A stretch of 64,000 nucleotides of DNA from positions 2,259,876-2,323,875 of the forward strand of contig NC_085102.1 in assembly GCF_963422355.1 (NCBI RefSeq), written 5' to 3'. Shown here in pieces: positions 59,552 through 64,000 of the stretch. Numbering within the stretch: the first letter of the stretch is position 1; every line of letters begins with the position of its first letter. Below the pieces are notes generated by a model, which saw only the letters and a list, made by a program, of their open reading frames with translations, was not told the DNA's origin and made no database searches. Source of the DNA: Corticium candelabrum. Its lineage: Eukaryota > Porifera > Homoscleromorpha > Homosclerophorida > Plakinidae. Position numbers and translations under genes: made by a program.

Positions 59552-62500
59552 CTACTTGTTGCTTAGAGATTTAAGTTGCAACATAACTTGATAAGAAAGT
59601 CTGTCTGATGGTCTGGGTGAGCAGCAGTTTCTTATAACCACTTCTAACGCTTGTGGACAATCTCGAGGAATTGCCGGTCCTTCGTTCGCAACTATGGCGT
59701 CGGTCACTTCATAATCGAAGCTGTATTGATCGAATGGAAGCTGTCTTGTCCAGATTTCCCACAACACAATTCCAAACTGCAAATACAAAATGCTAATATT
59801 ATTATTCATCTGTTTATATCTCTAATCTACAACACCTGTAAACGTCTACTGCGGTATCGTATGGCTGCCGAAGAGTCAATTCTGGTGCTCGCCATCTCAC
59901 AGTTCCAACACCTGCGAAAGATAAACCTCGGTTGGGAAGTAGAGAAATTTGTCGTGGATTTGAGAGATCTTGTTGTCTAATCTGTTGTTTATCGCTTCGC
60001 TTACCGTTACCGTTAACTGTCCTTCCTAAACCGAACTCAGCCACTTTAACAATCCAGTCTTTGCTTACCAGTAGATTATCGCTTTTCAGATCTCGATGTA
60101 TACGTGGCGGTTCCAACGTGTGAAGAAAATGCATACCTCTTGCTGAATCCATGGCAAATGATAGCTTACGCTCATAGTCGATGTCAATCGATAAATCGTG
60201 TATACATCCTTTAGAGATCCTCGCTCCATATATTCCATTACAAGAAATGGAACGCCTCTAGGTTGTGACTTTCCCGCACCAATGAAGAGAACGATATTCT
60301 TGTGTCTTACAGTTCTCATAAACGTTATTTCTATTTCAAAGTCTTCTATAGACTTGGGAAGACCGACGCCCAGCATCATTTTTACGGCTACAGTGATATT
60401 TCTGTATGAGGTTTTGTAAACGCTTCCAAACGTACCGTATCCAAGTAGTTCTTCTGAAGTCACCTCGTCTTCATCTATTTGCCATACTTCTGTTAAAACG
60501 CCTACTTCTTTTCGCAAAGCACGTTCGCTTAGGTTTTTTCTTTGGAGAAGAAAGAGATAAGCTGTTACGCCAGCGGAAGCTACAGCTACTACTAGAATGA
60601 TTCCTGCTCCTATTAAGAAGTAGGTAGGATATTGGAATGTAGAACCGGTGAAGCCAACGTAACATTGACAGGCGGTTCCCAGACTTCCGTTGCGGAAATA
60701 TGGTACACACTTGCCGTATTTGCAACGATTGACATCGCAGACGGTGCAGTCTAAAATTTTGCGGGCTCCAATGTTAACGGTCGATAGACCGTTTGGACAC
60801 TGGACACAATCTGGATCAGCGAATATCGTCTCTCTGTAATATCCTTGTTTGCAAAAATGACACGGTCGGTCAGAAATATTAGAGGAGGAATATCCAGCTG
60901 GACGTTTAACGGCTAGATAATTTATTTTTACGTTAGAAACGTCAAAAAATGACAAGAAAATATTTCAATAAAAAGATTTTAATAGTGATGTTTCTACGAT
61001 CAAGTTGTTTGAATATTTGTTGAATTCAGAAGGTGCAATAAGGTACCACATTTTGATGTGTACAATAAACATCCATGTTTCTAGTCTGTCGTTGATGTGA
61101 CTGTCACTTGTGTATAGTTGTTTTCCATATTTTACAGTGATTAATAGTTGACCTGGTGTTGAAGTTGCAGAATAATAGCATTCGAAAGCATTCGAGAGGT
61201 TAGGTCCTCTATTGTCAGCTATCACTTCAGACCATCTTTCTGTCTTAACATCAAACACCCAGAAATCACTTAGACATGATTCGGAAGCATCTTTACCACC
61301 GAATACATACATTTTAGACTGCATCATGACAGCTGCGTGATTAAAGCGTGCGCTAGGTCCAACAGAATACGCTATGTCTCTGCTAGCTTGTTTCCACTGC
61401 AAGTTTGGTTGAAGGTGCAGTATCCATGTTTCATTAAAAGCAGTATCATTTGAAGTGTTACAAGAAGTCTTTCCGCCAAAAACGATAGCAGTAGTTTCAT
61501 TGAGTGCAACGAACGACATAAAGTAGCGCAGTTTTAATGGAAAATTTGATATCAATAGCATTAGTTTATTTTCGACAGCATCATAGCTCCACACTTCCAT
61601 GTGTTGCTTGCCAATATTGCTGGTAAGTAGAATGAAATAGCAGCTACCGATCCAGCAACCACCGATCCAGCAGCTTTCTGCATCTCCACGATTACTTAAA
61701 TCTTTAGCAGAAATGGAATTGGAAATAGGTTTGTTCCACCACTGCATGCTCGTTAGATCTAAGCTCCACGTAACTGCACTCCATAAACTCTGATTATGTT
61801 TCTCTTCGATTTGTGGCGTTAATGTAATATAGGTGCCCTTGAAAGCATAAGTTGATTCTCTTTTATAAAGGTCTGGTACAAGGTCAGAACTTGTCAACCT
61901 TTTCCATATCCAAAGTTTGCGTTCGTAGATAAATTTCAAAATTACTGTTATCCCAGGAGGGATATTGACTGTAAAGACAAGGATTGTATTTTGATTTACA
62001 AAAATGCTAGACACTACTTCATATGGTTTCTCAAGAAGGCCGCCTACAACGTCTTCAATGATATAATCGTTACGTTTCAAATCGAAATTTAGTACCTTCT
62101 TATCAATAACGTTGAAAACAATAAAGCTACTGTTCTTCGCTGACAAAGCACAGCCAAATGATTTTTGTATTGAAGTGTCAGGAAATGGTCGCAAATGATA
62201 GGGAACTGAAATTGCATTTGTCCAAGATTGGTTTTCAAACTTCCACAACGTTTGTTTAGCCGGATCATAAAGAACGATGGTACTTGAATAGGAGGAAGCT
62301 ATAAACTTGACCCGAGTGCGTGACTGTTTTTGAATGTTTGATTTGATGTAAGTCCATTTGTATCTTTCAGTGCCGTCTTGATTTACGCATCGCACTTCGT
62401 ACATAGAACTACTAAAATCAAAGGAACGGAGCAAGACGAATGCAGACTGATTGAATCGGCAATTGTTTTGTTCCTGAAAAACGGCAACCGCAGCGACCTC

Positions 62501-63154
62501 TATGTCCCATGTGTCGAAGGCATCATCATCAAACCATAAAGGAGGACTCTCGTCTACGTCTACGTATATCTGCTGCCAGTTGAGCAAGACTGTATCAAAT
62601 ATCCAACCTTTGCTTACGTTGAAAATCTCTGGAAATGCGAGATGTTTTTGCTGCACAGCAATAATCTTGGTACAAAGTTGAATCAGGACAGGATTTGAGA
62701 AGAGCGGAGGGAAATCGCCATTATCCACGTTTTGCCACGAATTTGTTCTTACGGTGTACAACCAGTTTGCAAAAATACCCGGCTGGTTTTCAAAGTATGA
62801 AAACGGTTCATCCGTTCCTGAAATCAGTATATGTTGCATTTTTCGTTTTCCAACTTTGACGGTGTAAATAATTTGTCCAAACAAAATTGATAAAGGTTGA
62901 TTAATTTTCCAATTTTCGAACAATTGCCGTCCTCTTGTGTTAACATCAAAAGGAAAAGCGTTTCTAATACTAATTATTCTATTTTGAGTAGACGCTGTTG
63001 CATTCATCTCGGTATCTTGAGACCTTCGTTTTAGTTTCCTCAAGGCTTTGACTTGTCCAACCAATAGACATACAGAGATCATAAGAGCTGACATCCTCGT
63101 GGTTCTTATAGACATTTTCGTTGCACGACCATTCGTGGGCATTTTGAAACACAA
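59552..63154 (-). pseudogene. Receptor kinase pseudogene D
   Basis: Full-length family member on the reverse strand with signal peptide (MSALMISVCLLVGQVKA), kelch ectodomain (SKMYVFGGKDASESCL), cysteine module, EGF-like module, TM helix and kinase. It is broken by a TGA at 60965-60967, in place of the Trp of the family SFYWKGF motif, and by a 1-nt deletion at about 60201-60207 inside VLYDLSIDID. One T is also missing at the start of the last exon (59776), which shifts that frame after splicing. An EGF cysteine is lost (GSTFQYPT), DFG has become EFG (AEFGLG), and a codon is deleted in the last exon (LSYQVM). The 59-bp family intron (59777-59835) is kept. The few lesions suggest recent inactivation. 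Confidence 0.9.
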
Positions 63155-63859
63155 ACTTGATGTCGATTACAGAGACCGTCAGATGTTCCAATAGAAGTTG
63201 AGAAATGCCTTTGCTTTGTGTGTATTCAGACACCAGTTTGTATATATGTATACCGTAATCCAATTGGATCAGTCAGAAAGCAATATCTGTTGAGATTTCG
63301 CTAGAGTACCTGTCGTCCAGAACTTGTCGACCGGTGGGAAATACAAACCGAATAATTAACCTCAGTTTTTATAGCAGCGTTTGGTATCTATAGAGACATC
63401 TATCGCAGCAATATAGAATGCGACAACCTTTATGATACTAATTGTTCTATACCTTTATTCGGGGTTGCCTAAAGTATGTCACAGTTCGACAGTCCGCTGC
63501 AGAAAGCGATACGCAGAAAAGCTGTTTTCAAAATGCTGTAATGACATGGCTACTTACACCTGTCGCAAACGTAATAAAGGCAAGACGATAGAATTATCTG
63601 CTATACCTGGGAAGATGAATGCAACCAAAAGTATAGTTACAATGCAATGTCAAAGAAATCAAATTAGAATATTGAGGCATAAGACATTGTTACGTGATTA
63701 GCTAATTTAATATTTTTACTATAGAGAAGAATGAGACCATTATTTTAATAGTATTATCAACCGCGCTGTTACTTTCAAGTATCGGAGTCTGATCAAATTA
63801 AATGAAGAAATATTTTACATTGATCCCGAGCTGAGTAAATGCTGCTGCACTCGATTTCA
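63155..63859. other. 5' flank of pseudogene D
   Basis: 63625-63710 matches 21283-21400 (kinase family 5' flank). No gene. Confidence 0.45.
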
Positions 63860-64000
63860 AATCTTGACATTGTAATCGATATGTCCATAATTTTCTACTC
63901 GATTCTCATTGAGTGCCCAACTATTGAAATATTGCCACCCATTTGTATTAATACCTGAGTTAGCAAATTCGCTTCTTGCACGTTCCATTGCCAATTGAAA
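63860..64000 (-). pseudogene. Relic G: N-terminal scrap of the receptor family, cut by window edge
   Basis: Reverse strand; TTGAGTGCCCAACTATTGAA and ATTGCCACCCATTTGTATTAA match 48410-48460 of gene C and 20215-20260 of relic F, the first ectodomain segment (FxxWAINEPR and the preceding FHVNxRGWQ region). It may continue outside the window. Confidence 0.65.

Overview
The window looks like nuclear DNA from an early-branching metazoan, most likely a sponge, although the species cannot be fixed from sequence alone. Genes have GT-AG introns, a U2 spliceosomal RNA gene is present, intergenic DNA is AT-rich with many microsatellites, and retroelements and DNA transposons of animal type are common. 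There are no prokaryotic operons, no rRNA genes and no CRISPR array.

Layout. 1-10.9 kb: two paralogous genes for a secreted Reeler-domain plus EGF protein (the left one cut by the window edge) flank three decayed copies of one non-LTR retrotransposon family with a restriction-like endonuclease. 11-15 kb: non-coding DNA with a dispersed repeat (R2) and a fold-back element. 15.3-18.8 kb: receptor kinase gene A (+). 19.6-29 kb: a relic of the same family, a hAT-like MITE and receptor kinase gene B (-). 29.5-33.2 kb: dispersed repeat R1, split by a 2,954-bp PIF/Harbinger transposon. 34.8-38 kb: repeat R3, kinase relic E and a U2 snRNA gene. 39.7-44 kb: a tRNA-like/SINE-like sequence and a nearly intact R4/Dong-like retrotransposon (-). 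45.1-48.7 kb: receptor kinase gene C (-). 49.4-53.7 kb: a full-length but broken Ty3/Gypsy element with 135-bp LTRs. 54.8-59.2 kb: further copies of R1, R2 and R3 and a Gypsy integrase fragment. 59.6-63.2 kb: kinase pseudogene D (-). 63.9 kb to the edge: the start of another relic (G).

The main biological content is a local family of type I membrane receptors. Each has a signal peptide, a large kelch-type beta-propeller ectodomain, a GCC2/GCC3-like cysteine-rich repeat, one EGF-like module, one transmembrane helix and a cytoplasmic TKL-type kinase. Three copies are intact (1,148, 1,167 and 1,163 residues), one is a recent pseudogene and three or more are relics. All copies that can be judged share one tiny intron at the same place in the kinase C-lobe. 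The kinase halves are nearly the same while the ectodomains differ much more, and the duplications carry flanking DNA (R3) with them. This pattern fits a birth-and-death receptor cluster. A role in recognition is an inference, not something the sequence shows.
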